Positions 53,974-62,787 of a stretch of DNA of 64,000 nucleotides are shown in pieces. Made by a program: the position numbers and the translations under genes. The notes beneath the pieces are model-generated. The model was not told where the DNA came from and did no database searches. It saw only the letters and a list, made by a program, of their open reading frames with translations. The stretch's first letter is position 1. Every line of letters begins with the position of its first letter. The stretch is from a virus. The stretch lies in the IMG/VR virus record IMGVR_UViG_3300025030_000068, positions 1 through 64,000 of that record. One strand, given 5' to 3'.

Positions 53974-56900
53974 GGCAACGCCTCCACAAGAACATTGTTA
54001 ATTAGCGTCGTAGGAGTAATGCTGCTGGTATCTGTAAGGAAAAGGTAGCTAAAGTCTGTGTAAGTGGCATCGTTGTACGTTATAACTGTCGTTCCGCCTA
54101 TTTTTCCGATGAGGTCTCCGTTATCGTGCAATTCAAACCGGATAACACGGTTGGCAGATGATTGTGTTATTGCCTGAGACGCAACGATTGTCCCATTTTT
54201 CAGAATCAAGGCCATTCCGAAAGGCGTAAGTTCTATGTCAATTTCATTTGAAAATGCCAGACCATAACTGCCTGTTGCACCGTGCGTACTACTACTCCCC
54301 ACACCAATTTCTGTACTGGTCCAATCATCTTCTCCCGTTGCAAGGGGCATCTGTAAATCAATCTCAACTGCAAATCCCCGCACCATTGCCGTCGGGGTTC
54401 GCACCGCCTCTCCAATAGCGTTGAAGAGCAGCTTACTGCTCGAAATTGATGGTGATCCGGTCGATGTCCAAGGGGCCGGGACGGCACCATCCGAATAAGT
54501 GAAGAGGTCGACGAATGAGTTAGCCCCAACTGCCGTCACTCCCAGCGTCCCATACGCCGAAGTCATCGACTGACTAGCAATCGTGATCGTCGCCGCTCCT
54601 GCCGGTGCGCTAACTGCCAAGCCCCCATAACTGGAGGTCATCGACTGTGCATCCAGCGTAATAGTCACCGGCCCGCCTGCGGCCAAAACGCCAATAGCGC
54701 CATAGGCCGAAACCATCTCCTGCGCGGTCATACCGATGGTCTGTGGGCCTGCCGGTGCTGAGGGAGCAAAGCCGCCATAGGCCAGCGTCATCGACTGCCC
54801 GCTCATACTGATTGTCGGGCCGAGGGACAGCCAGCCTGCACCGCACTCGATGTTGCTGTCGTTGATGCCGATGCTGTCGAGGTAGGTGTTGACAGAGTTG
54901 TACTGAACATGGAGCTCATCACAGATAGCGCTATCACCGCGTGCTGGCAACGTCCCACCCCAGGCAATCCATTGCTCGATGGAGATGGAGAGGAGTGGCT
55001 GTTTGCTTGATGCCAGGTCGTAGACCGCTTTCACCGCCGCGCTGTTGGCCGCCGTGGTCGAGCTGTCAGAATTGGTCGCGCTGGATAACTCCGACTCTTT
55101 GATGATGGCGGCGTCGGCGGATTCGGCACCGATCGTGCCGGGAGTCAGTGCAGCAATGGCGCCACTGGCTATGGGGTCGGACTCCTCTTGTAACACGGCC
55201 TGCCACCCCGTTTCCGTAGCAGTTTTTCGCGTGCTGGTTGTCGTATCAAAGACCGTGGTTCCCTTTTGTATCTCGGTGTGGGCTGGCAAGGCCGCAGTAG
55301 TAAAGAATGCGTCTGTCATACCATACCCGACTGTCACGGCCCCACGGCGATGGATCAATCCGGCATCGATACCGTTGACTATCCCCATGTAGTAAAATTT
55401 GCAGCGCCTTGCATCGGCATGGCCGTAACCGTAATTGATCCTGACGCGCAGTTCGAGCTTACGAGTTGCTACGGCATCAGTTAAAAAGGATAGGTTAATA
55501 AACTCGGCTTGACCACTTGGCATGACATTATACTGAGTATCAGCCGCCGCCCATGTCTGCGAGTCCCAATCATAATATTGATTATTAACCGCGTCTCTCA
55601 ACTGTATCTGCAAAAAGACGCTCGGTGGGACTTTTAGGGCGACTTGAGCATAGAGCGTGCTGTTAATTGGCACTGCTGCTGCCGACCCATACGCAGTGAT
55701 TCCGTTTGTTTCGACCCCATCCGGTATAAATTCAACGTGGCAGCTTTTATTCTTGGCTGCGACGTGAGAGACGGCAGGATTAAAAAGGTTTCCAGTTGGG
55801 TACGAGACTGTAGACACTGCCCCCTCAATAATCGTTACGGCGGCAGGGTTAGAATCATCGAGATAATTGACCCTCGCCGTATCAGTACTGACAGGCAAAT
55901 CCCCCCATACCTTGATCTGTGTTCTAATAATATTCCGGCCGTCATTGTCAATGACAGTTTTGCGAGATTCCGCGTTTGACGGATCAGTATAGTGGCTGCC
56001 AGTTGACAATAAAATCGTATTACCCTGATTCCCGACATCAATCACTGTCTGACCATAGACTCCGGTCATGTCGATTATGTTTGAGTGAGATTCCTGCCGC
56101 CCTGCTCCTGAAGTGAGGTCCTTAGTAATATGGAAAACAGGTGCGGAATTATTTGTCGGGTCAGTCCCTCCGAAAATTTTAACGCCGCAAATCCCACTCA
56201 GTTCTAGTCCGGGATTACTCCCCTCGTAATATCCACCGTAGACGCGGATTGACGGGGAAAAATAGGCTTGGGCGCGAGATGTCCCGCCGTCGCTACCGCC
56301 GCGCAATAGAATGCCGCCGAGGTCATTTCCCTCAGCCCATGGAGAGAATAAATCTGCACCGATAACGCGACTCAGTTCAAGCCCCCTCCCCACATTAAAG
56401 TAGGCCTTAATTCTTCTGAGATCGATTTGCTGTGACGACTGAAACAGGAAACCCGTACCGCCACTGAATGACGCAACCACGCTGTCATAAGTATTGCCCC
56501 ACCCAGAAAGCTCAACGAGTGCCGAAGTTCCTGGGTTGAGCTGTGCGCCGCCCCACGAAGCGGGCGGGTTATTTCCGTTAAATCTTACGCCACGGATTCC
56601 GGCTGAGTATTGCGTTGAGTCATATAAAAGCCGAGTATTCTCACCCGACGCCAACTTGAATTCGCTGACTGTTTCGTCGCCATAAATCCACACGTTATTT
56701 AAGGCTGAGAATCCTGCGACTTCACCACCGAACATCGTTGTTACGTAGACACCAGGATCGACATAAAGCGGATTTTTACTGGATGCGCCATAGTTCCACC
56801 ACGCCTTAATCGCTTCAAAATTTGACACCTTGTCAGTATCTAAGCCAGTGCCTTTGGCTCCGAACCAACGCAAATGGACAGTCCCAGAATAATCGCGCAA

Positions 56901-57725
56901 CCACCTCACCGAGCCATCCCCGCCAGTCGACACAAGGATTGTTCCGTTGTTGTCAACGAAAGTGCCAGTGTCTTTACGGAAGTTACCACCTCCACCATCT
57001 CCCGCCGTGGTATGCCCTTCGACGTAAACCACCGTAGCCGAGCCGGTGTAATCGCGCAGGGCTTGGATGCTGGCAACGTGGGGGACAAGAGCTGGAAGGT
57101 TGGCTTTTTCGTCGGCGGTAGGAAACCGGGCATCATCAAACGCTGCAACCGTATCACCGATGGATTCTGGCTGCAGAGCCGTGGCCGCCAGGGCAATATT
57201 GGTCTGCTCCGTAGTGGTCGTGCCATGCTGGACCGTGGATGCGTGGGAAGAAATCGCCCCGGCGACGGAGGGATCGGTCTCGGCTTGCAGCGCCGTATCC
57301 GCTGTTGCTCCCTGGGCGGCGGTGGCGAAATCAACAGGATCAAAGCTGGCAGCGGGGGAGGCGGCAAAGATCGGATCAGCTTCCACCTCAATGCCTACCG
57401 GACCTTCTTGATCGGTTCCGCATGTAAAGTTTCCGGTGGCAGTGTCAAAGGCGATCACTTTATCCGTGCCGGTGCAGGTGACCGAGTTGACGACCGTCCC
57501 GGCACCCCCTAGCGCCGCTTCCAGCCCATCGATGTCCGCGATGGCATGCCCGTGCCCCAGCAGCGAGAAGTAGGTCGTCAGCTGGAGGCCATACATGACG
57601 CCGGCCCGGTCCACAAGCACCTCATCGGTCGACTGCAGCGGTCCGGGAATCGGAGTGTACAGGCTGGCGCTGGCGGTGGCCGCCCAGAACAGGATAGTGA
57701 TCAATAATCGCAGGGTACTCCTCAT
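53970..57725 (-). CDS. Tail spike with signal peptide, beta-helix, tandem repeats and lectin-like tail
   Basis: A 1251-residue protein. An N-terminal signal-like segment (LRLLITILFWAATASA) precedes a spike-anchoring region. A pectate-lyase-like beta-helix follows at about 220-620 (GAKGTGLDTDKVSNFEAIKA is the typical lead-in). About 1015-1100 holds four 24-residue repeats with the core QSMTxxYG. The C-terminal 150 residues look like a concanavalin/LamG lectin domain. It probably binds and degrades host surface polysaccharide. Start overlaps the upstream fibre gene and the stop overlaps the glycosidase-like gene. Confidence 0.8.
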   Translation of the reverse strand: MRSTLRLLITILFWAATASASLYTPIPGPLQSTDEVLVDRAGVMYGLQLTTYFSLLGHGHAIADIDGLEAALGGAGTVVNSVTCTGTDKVIAFDTATGNFTCGTDQEGPVGIEVEADPIFAASPAASFDPVDFATAAQGATADTALQAETDPSVAGAISSHASTVQHGTTTTEQTNIALAATALQPESIGDTVAAFDDARFPTADEKANLPALVPHVASIQALRDYTGSATVVYVEGHTTAGDGGGGNFRKDTGTFVDNNGTILVSTGGDGSVRWLRDYSGTVHLRWFGAKGTGLDTDKVSNFEAIKAWWNYGASSKNPLYVDPGVYVTTMFGGEVAGFSALNNVWIYGDETVSEFKLASGENTRLLYDSTQYSAGIRGVRFNGNNPPASWGGAQLNPGTSALVELSGWGNTYDSVVASFSGGTGFLFQSSQQIDLRRIKAYFNVGRGLELSRVIGADLFSPWAEGNDLGGILLRGGSDGGTSRAQAYFSPSIRVYGGYYEGSNPGLELSGICGVKIFGGTDPTNNSAPVFHITKDLTSGAGRQESHSNIIDMTGVYGQTVIDVGNQGNTILLSTGSHYTDPSNAESRKTVIDNDGRNIIRTQIKVWGDLPVSTDTARVNYLDDSNPAAVTIIEGAVSTVSYPTGNLFNPAVSHVAAKNKSCHVEFIPDGVETNGITAYGSAAAVPINSTLYAQVALKVPPSVFLQIQLRDAVNNQYYDWDSQTWAAADTQYNVMPSGQAEFINLSFLTDAVATRKLELRVRINYGYGHADARRCKFYYMGIVNGIDAGLIHRRGAVTVGYGMTDAFFTTAALPAHTEIQKGTTVFDTTTSTRKTATETGWQAVLQEESDPIASGAIAALTPGTIGAESADAAIIKESELSSATNSDSSTTAANSAAVKAVYDLASSKQPLLSISIEQWIAWGGTLPARGDSAICDELHVQYNSVNTYLDSIGINDSNIECGAGWLSLGPTISMSGQSMTLAYGGFAPSAPAGPQTIGMTAQEMVSAYGAIGVLAAGGPVTITLDAQSMTSSYGGLAVSAPAGAATITIASQSMTSAYGTLGVTAVGANSFVDLFTYSDGAVPAPWTSTGSPSISSSKLLFNAIGEAVRTPTAMVRGFAVEIDLQMPLATGEDDWTSTEIGVGSSSTHGATGSYGLAFSNEIDIELTPFGMALILKNGTIVASQAITQSSANRVIRFELHDNGDLIGKIGGTTVITYNDATYTDFSYLFLTDTSSITPTTLINNVLVEALP

Positions 57726-58705
57726 GCCCAGGTTCCTCTCATGATTTCAACGAGCCAAATGTTGTCGTTCAGCCCGGTTAATTTCAGCATGACGCCGGCA
57801 GCGGCAATACTTGTCAGGGTGATGCCGATGGCCGACAGCGTGCCGTTCTGCAGGAGTAGTCGGTCGTCACCGGATAGTTGCACCGAGACGGCATTGTTCG
57901 ACAGTCCGACGTAAATGTGGCTGATGCCGACCGCGCAGGCAGGGACGACGAATGCTTGCGCTCCGGTGGCGGTATGCACCGTTGAGCTGCCAATAGCGAG
58001 ATCGCCGCTGCCGAGCAGGCTCTGGCCGTTGATGGTTTTGATGTTGGTACCGGAGACTAACGCGGGCTGCATAAGGACGAGCTGGTCGACGAAGTCCTCG
58101 GCACTGACCGCGCCGACGTCCGCCGCCGTCAGGGTGACGATGCCAACCTGCCCATTGACGCTGCCGACCGCGCCGCCCTCGACCAGGATACCGTCGATGG
58201 CCGCCGTGATATCCTCGGTGGTCGCGAGATTGTCGGGCAGGCTCTGGATGACCGGGTTCCCGTCGTAGTAGAGAAGTCCGCCGACAATCGCGAATTTATC
58301 AAGAATGATGGTATGTTGGAGGATGTGCTGTTGGAACGCTGTGAGTTCCTGCGTCGTCAGTTCTCCGCCTCCCGCGCGAAAATCAAACCACTTGACCGGG
58401 CTGAGGTCGCCGCTATTCAGATTGGCGGCAAAGGACGGCTGCCCCATGATGCTGCAGAGGTATTGCCGTCCTCCTTCGCCGCGATCTGTTGGCCACAGGG
58501 ACAGCGAGAATTCCCCTGATATGTTCGTGTAGACTGTATGCCGCCGGCTGACCACTTTTTCTTGGCTGATCAAATCAAAGGAGTCGGTGGGGATGAATCC
58601 CTTAACCAGACAGAACTCGATCTTCGCGCCGACAATCAGGTTGCCCGCCGAGTCGACGAGCGGTTGCCCGGCATTATTGATCTCGCGTGTGATAAGCGGT
58701 GGCAT
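57722..58705 (-). CDS. Tail fibre / spike adaptor protein
   Basis: A 327-residue protein with short collagen-free fibre repeats: NGQVGIVTLTAADVGA and NIKTINGQSLLGSGDL, typical of tail fibre stems, and a beta-rich C-terminus (AFVVPACAVGISHIYVGLSN). Residues 1-110 may form the particle-attachment domain (GNLIVGAKIEF). It is immediately upstream of and overlapping the spike gene. Confidence 0.7.
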   Translation of the reverse strand: MPPLITREINNAGQPLVDSAGNLIVGAKIEFCLVKGFIPTDSFDLISQEKVVSRRHTVYTNISGEFSLSLWPTDRGEGGRQYLCSIMGQPSFAANLNSGDLSPVKWFDFRAGGGELTTQELTAFQQHILQHTIILDKFAIVGGLLYYDGNPVIQSLPDNLATTEDITAAIDGILVEGGAVGSVNGQVGIVTLTAADVGAVSAEDFVDQLVLMQPALVSGTNIKTINGQSLLGSGDLAIGSSTVHTATGAQAFVVPACAVGISHIYVGLSNNAVSVQLSGDDRLLLQNGTLSAIGITLTSIAAAGVMLKLTGLNDNIWLVEIMRGTWA

Positions 58706-58737
58706 AGGTTATCCCTTGCTGTGGCGGTTAGACGTTG

Positions 58738-59034
58738 TTACTTCGTCGAGTCCTTGATCTTCTGGACGGCCATTTCAATGGCCGCATTGACAAGGCTGGT
58801 GCCGACGTTGACTCCAACAATAATTCCCTGTTTCTGCAGGTCTCTGGTGATGAGTTGCAGGGCTGCGTCCCGCTTCTCGCTGGAACTGGCACCGCTGTAG
58901 TTTGCGGCAACGATCTTGACAGCAGCCAGTGCGGCCTTGGCAAGAATCGGCCCTGCGTCACGCGCCATCTGGCGCAGGAAGGGGAGGCAGAAATCGAAAA
59001 TGCTGGTCATGGCAAGCTTCATTTTTTCCCACAT
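58738..59034 (-). CDS. Holin-like / accessory lysis protein
   Basis: A 98-residue helical protein (MKLAMTSIFDFCLPFLRQMAR) with a weak hydrophobic stretch near residues 10-45 and an amphipathic C-terminus. May be a LLH-type holin partner. No strong transmembrane helix, so the assignment is doubtful. Sits between a tail fibre gene and the small lysis cluster. Confidence 0.5.
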   Translation of the reverse strand: MWEKMKLAMTSIFDFCLPFLRQMARDAGPILAKAALAAVKIVAANYSGASSSEKRDAALQLITRDLQKQGIIVGVNVGTSLVNAAIEMAVQKIKDSTK

Positions 59035-59135
59035 GGCTTGAGTCTCCTTTTGAGTTTGTTGAGTATTTTTAGCAGCCAGACGTCAATGTTCAGCCGCCAT
59101 GTGTGGCTGATGCGGAGCGGGTTGCGTGGTATCAC
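59019..59135 (-). CDS. 38-residue basic amphipathic peptide
   Basis: GTG 59135 overlaps the holin-like stop (GTGA). The product (MIPRNPLRISHTWRL) ends KILNKLKRRLKPCGKK, a strongly amphipathic cationic helix, which could act on membranes. Its end overlaps the following gene. Short, so support is limited. Confidence 0.45.
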   Translation of the reverse strand: MIPRNPLRISHTWRLNIDVWLLKILNKLKRRLKPCGKK

Positions 59136-59383
59136 GGTGCGGTGGCCTTGACCGCCTCGGTGTTCTTGTCGATCTTGCGTCCGATGCCGATCATGCCCAG
59201 GCCCCCCGAGATTGACAGCACGCACTGCTCGATGCTCATGGAAAGGTCGACGGGGACCATATCCGGCCAGGCAATACGGACGAAGCCCACGAGGCCGAGC
59301 ATGATCAGGGCGACGCCTGCGACTTTCGTCCGGTAGCTCTCCGGGACATATTTGCCGACAAACTGTAAAATTTTCTCTTTCAT
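59132..59383 (-). CDS. Holin-like membrane protein
   Basis: An 83-residue protein from ATG 59383. Two hydrophobic helices (about 20-40 and 52-70) with charged ends (KIDKNTEAVKA). This layout and its position between endolysin and short lysis genes suggests a class II holin. Coupled to the next small frame by GTGA. Confidence 0.65.
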   Translation of the reverse strand: MKEKILQFVGKYVPESYRTKVAGVALIMLGLVGFVRIAWPDMVPVDLSMSIEQCVLSISGGLGMIGIGRKIDKNTEAVKATAP

Positions 59384-59393
59384 GTGGCCTCCC

Positions 59394-59915
59394 TTAAATT
59401 CTGACGTAGCAAACAACAGCACCGGGTGAAGTCCTGCGCTTCTCCCAGACACCATCTCCTGTGGTGCTCTCTCGATCCCCGGCTCCATTGGTATTCCCTT
59501 CAACTGTCGTAATGTGGTCGAAGCACATGTGCTGGTCAGCGACTACGATGCCGATGTGCCCGCCTCCTTGCTGTGCTCCGTTGAAGTCGAAGATCACGAA
59601 GTCGCCGGCCTTGGCCAGTTCGGTCTTGGCGATGATCTCGCAGCCGTTCTTGCGGCCCCACGTCTCCCATCCAAATGCGCTGGCGTCTTGGCAGCGGGAT
59701 AATTTGATCTCTGGGAAGAATGCGAGGGCTTCCCGGAGTACCCAGCAGCACAGCGCAGCACACCAAGGCCATGAAGCCGGCGCCAGCCATGTCGCCATCA
59801 TGTACTGACGGATCTGGGCGCCGTTGTTGTTGCCGCCGACTTCGCGAGTTCCGACTTGCGACAACGCGATCTCGACGATCTTGGCACGGAGTTGCTGCTT
59901 TTGTTCGGGCGTCAT
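59394..59915 (-). CDS. Endolysin (CHAP/NlpC-P60-like peptidase)
   Basis: A 173-residue protein of the phage TIGR02594-like group. AKIVEIALSQVGTREVGG, the WPWCAALCCW catalytic Cys, then GDFVIFDF and GGGHIGIVV with the His, and TVEGNT. It should cleave peptide bonds of peptidoglycan. It precedes the holin-like gene by ten bases. No signal peptide, so holin-dependent export is expected. Confidence 0.85.
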   Translation of the reverse strand: MTPEQKQQLRAKIVEIALSQVGTREVGGNNNGAQIRQYMMATWLAPASWPWCAALCCWVLREALAFFPEIKLSRCQDASAFGWETWGRKNGCEIIAKTELAKAGDFVIFDFNGAQQGGGHIGIVVADQHMCFDHITTVEGNTNGAGDRESTTGDGVWEKRRTSPGAVVCYVRI

Positions 59916-59949
59916 GGCTTCTTACCTCTTGCGTCCTCGTGGCGCTGCG

Positions 59950-59965
59950 TTGACATAGGGAACAC
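59950..59965 (+). promoter_or_regulatory. Dispersed operator copy 12, near the lysis genes
   Basis: TTGACATAGGGAACAC lies between the endolysin start and the tail-assembly gene. Its promoter orientation faces right, where genes are on the other strand, so transcription from it would be antisense. This fits a repressor roadblock. Confidence 0.6.
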
Positions 59966-59979
59966 TCCGGCCACAAACT

Positions 59980-60591
59980 TTACCAGCCGGTCTCGATGTC
60001 GTAGGCGTCGATAGTCTCGATGGTTCCGAGTGCCTCAATGGCTTCGGCATGTGCCCGCTCGGCGGTGAAGTGCGCCTGCACATGGCTACTGACGGCTGCG
60101 GCAATCTGCATAACCATCGGTGCGCCGATCTTGATCCAGCCGTCAGCGCCCTTGAAGTCAATCTGTCGTGTCGGATCAATCTGCACTGCGACGTAGGCAC
60201 CTGTAATCATCGCTTGGCTGGCACGGTCCGTCATGATCGTAGCCGGTCCAATGATGAGCCCTGCAGTCTCACGCTGGTAGCGGGCTGCGGCCAGAGCGGC
60301 GAGCTTATCTTCTTTGGCGCTGGCCAGTGTCCGGGCTGGCGGCTCCTCGTTGTAGGGCCGAGCTTGCCCGTGGAATTTTATGGAGCGACCCTTGCTCTGC
60401 CATTCCATCAAAGACTGGTACTCCTCCTCGGAGAGTTCTTTGGCATCGAGTGGGATCAGACAGTTGGGATTTGGAACCATGTATCTGTCAACGACGGCTC
60501 CTTCTCCATCGGTGTCGACCTGCTCTATTTCCCGTTCGCCGTGAATGGTGGTATCGAAAAAACCCGATTTTGTCGCTGAGAAGTATTTCAT
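59980..60591 (-). CDS. Tail fibre assembly / DUF4376-type protein
   Basis: A 203-residue protein. The second half KLAALAAARYQRETAGL, then AVQIDPTRQIDFKGADGWIKI and IEALGTIETIDAYDIETGW, is the DUF4376-type region. The first half resembles tail fibre assembly chaperones. It probably helps fold or attach the fibre encoded directly upstream. Confidence 0.75.
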   Translation of the reverse strand: MKYFSATKSGFFDTTIHGEREIEQVDTDGEGAVVDRYMVPNPNCLIPLDAKELSEEEYQSLMEWQSKGRSIKFHGQARPYNEEPPARTLASAKEDKLAALAAARYQRETAGLIIGPATIMTDRASQAMITGAYVAVQIDPTRQIDFKGADGWIKIGAPMVMQIAAAVSSHVQAHFTAERAHAEAIEALGTIETIDAYDIETGW

Positions 60592-60602
60592 GGCTGACTC
60601 CT

Positions 60603-61307
60603 TTAAACTCCAATCGCAATAAAATCGAGGACTTTTCCAGCGTCAGCAGCTGTCCACGTAAAATAGGAAGGTGCTTTGCCGGTAATTGTGTGCGTATGGG
60701 GAGGATAATTCCCGCCGTTTGTTTGTGTCGCAACGACGGCTAGGCAGGCACTGGGAAATGCGGTAGGGAAATAAGTGGTCCCACTACTCGTTGATCCCCA
60801 CTGGATCATAAATCCTTGCGGTGTCTTAAAATATCCGTTGTAAGTGAGATAATGAGCGAAGGCGTTAATGTGGTTGGTGGCATTGGTGGCAGAACCAACC
60901 ACCATCGCCGCTCTGGATGCCAGAAAACCGTTGCCGTTGGAATCCGCACCCCACAAGTATGTCGGGTTATTGTGCGAATTTGCCCAACTGAAATGCTGCC
61001 CGTCGACTGTATCCGCATTGCCGGCACTGGTTGCCGATGTCGCGTTGCCGCTCAATGCTGCGGTGATGACCCTTGTGGAAAAGTCTCCGTTGGCATCGCG
61101 CAGAACCAGCCGGCTTCCGACGTTTGAAGCGGTCGCGCTGTGGGGATTGGTCAGCGCCGCATGTACGGCAGCCGCAAGTTTGTTGAACTCCGTGCGGTTG
61201 GCGAGGATCTGCATCAGTTCTTCGAGGATGGCCTGATTCAGCTCGTCGCCGTCAATGATGGACTTGACGGGTGAAGTGAATTCATTGACGGGTGTCAGGT
61301 TCTTCAT
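60603..61307 (-). CDS. Tail fibre protein with gp53-like C-terminus
   Basis: A 234-residue protein. Thr/Ser/Ala-rich stem (about 60-130), including SGNATSATSAGNADTVDG, then a C-terminal globular domain with TYFPTAFPSACLAVVAT and the end DFIAIGV, typical of putative tail fibre gp53-like domains. Binds host receptor. Upstream of its assembly gene. Confidence 0.8.
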   Translation of the reverse strand: MKNLTPVNEFTSPVKSIIDGDELNQAILEELMQILANRTEFNKLAAAVHAALTNPHSATASNVGSRLVLRDANGDFSTRVITAALSGNATSATSAGNADTVDGQHFSWANSHNNPTYLWGADSNGNGFLASRAAMVVGSATNATNHINAFAHYLTYNGYFKTPQGFMIQWGSTSSGTTYFPTAFPSACLAVVATQTNGGNYPPHTHTITGKAPSYFTWTAADAGKVLDFIAIGV

Positions 61308-61319
61308 CGGTGCCTCCGG

Positions 61320-61775
61320 CTATTGAACCGAGATCGTCCATTCGACGGTGATTTTGTACAGCGTCGACTTGGTGATCGGGGTGATAATAACTCTTGAAAA
61401 AAGGATCTCGGTGGCGTCCGATTTGAGGCCGAGTTCTTGGTAGGTGAAGCTGCCGCCCTCGTTCCCTTCCATCGTCGTCGCGAACATGACCTTGTTATAG
61501 GCCGGATAGGTGACGGTGACCGCCTTCTCAAACTGCTCGTCGATCAGGGCGGTGTCGGCGGTCGCGGCTGCTTGGTTCGACGTACCGAACGCCATCTTGG
61601 TGATGTGCTCTAGGTTTTTATAGCTGGCATCGCCGCCGAGAAGCTTGGCGACCAGAGTCTTTCCCCCATTCACAATCAAATTCTGGATGTCCCGCTCCTC
61701 AACCAGTGTTCCGTCGAGGGTTCGCACGGAAATCTTTAAGTCGCCGCGCAGGCCGATCATTTCACCGATGTTCAT
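61320..61775 (-). CDS. Baseplate/tail structural protein
   Basis: A 151-residue protein from ATG 61775 (the frame upstream of this Met overlaps the previous gene). Contains DIQNLIVNGGKTLVAKLLGG and a beta-rich C-terminus (YKITVEWTIS). Similar proteins occur after baseplate genes. No named family. Confidence 0.6.
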   Translation of the reverse strand: MNIGEMIGLRGDLKISVRTLDGTLVEERDIQNLIVNGGKTLVAKLLGGDASYKNLEHITKMAFGTSNQAAATADTALIDEQFEKAVTVTYPAYNKVMFATTMEGNEGGSFTYQELGLKSDATEILFSRVIITPITKSTLYKITVEWTISVQ

Positions 61776-61776
61776 C

Positions 61777-62787
61777 CTATCCTCCGTAAAGTCCGGTCGC
61801 GACGATGCTGCCATCGGCGACGAGAATGGTTTTCACTGCGATCTGTTCTTTGATGGCGTCATTGGTCCCACATAGCAGTCCCGGCGTCCCGCAAATCCAT
61901 CCGGTACCGCAGATAATTGCGCCCGGAAGGAATGTGTCGTCGATGCCGGCGTTGATCGATGCGCCGACCGTCTCAGTAATCGACACGTTTTCGCTGATTG
62001 CGTTGAGCTTGCTCAGGACGGTCTGCAGGAAGTCGGTCCCGGCGGCCTTGTTCTTCCGCACCACGGCCTTCATGCGGTCAATCAGGAGCAGGGCTTCTTC
62101 CGCCGACAAGTCGTTCGGGACGGCAAGGTCGAGCAGGAAGCGTCCGGCGGCTTCGGCTTGGTCTTCTGGCGGCAGCTCGGCAACATTGGGCAGGGCATCG
62201 CGCACAGTGCAAATCATCCCGAAGGCTTCCGCGATGATGTTCTCCAGTGCCACATTGTTGCTGCGCGGCCTTATCGCTTCGGCGATGGCCCGGTTCAGAA
62301 AGGTTGCGTCGCTCTCTCCGGCGACCCGGTAGGTGCCAAAGAGGTCGCCCCACTCCTCCGCCCAGGTGCCGGTGGCGGAGTGCAGGTAGAGCTGCTTGGT
62401 GGCGTCGTCGATGCGATCTCGCTGGTTGTCCAGTTCCCATGCGCTGGTCTTGAGTTCCGACCAGAGCAGCGACTGGTGATAGCCGATGGATTCTCCCGAC
62501 TGCGCCGTCCCCTGTTCGACAATCCCTCGCGCCAGCATGGTTCCGTACTGGCCGTCGTAGAGGACGGTGGTGAAGCCCTTGACTTGCAGGGCGGCAAGGA
62601 AATCGTTGACCGTGCCCGTTTCAAGGCTGATCGTCGTCGTTCCGGTGGCGTCGGTCGTCAGACACCGCAGGCCGACAATGCGAAAGGTGGCACCGTCCTT
62701 AGTGATCGTTGCGATCTCGACACGCTGCGGCGATTTATTCCATACGGAGTTCAGCCGGGCTAGGACTCGTTCGAAGGCGCCCATCAT
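61777..62787 (-). CDS. Tail/baseplate protein (gpI or DUF2612-like)
   Basis: A 336-residue protein directly downstream of baseplate J and overlapping it by ATGA. DUF2612- or P2 gpI-like features: LRCLTTDATGTTTIS, LLWSELKTSAWELDNQRD, WGDLFGTYRVAGESDATF, PNDLSAEEALLLIDRMKAV. It should form the baseplate periphery linking to the fibres. Confidence 0.65.
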   Translation of the reverse strand: MMGAFERVLARLNSVWNKSPQRVEIATITKDGATFRIVGLRCLTTDATGTTTISLETGTVNDFLAALQVKGFTTVLYDGQYGTMLARGIVEQGTAQSGESIGYHQSLLWSELKTSAWELDNQRDRIDDATKQLYLHSATGTWAEEWGDLFGTYRVAGESDATFLNRAIAEAIRPRSNNVALENIIAEAFGMICTVRDALPNVAELPPEDQAEAAGRFLLDLAVPNDLSAEEALLLIDRMKAVVRKNKAAGTDFLQTVLSKLNAISENVSITETVGASINAGIDDTFLPGAIICGTGWICGTPGLLCGTNDAIKEQIAVKTILVADGSIVATGLYGG

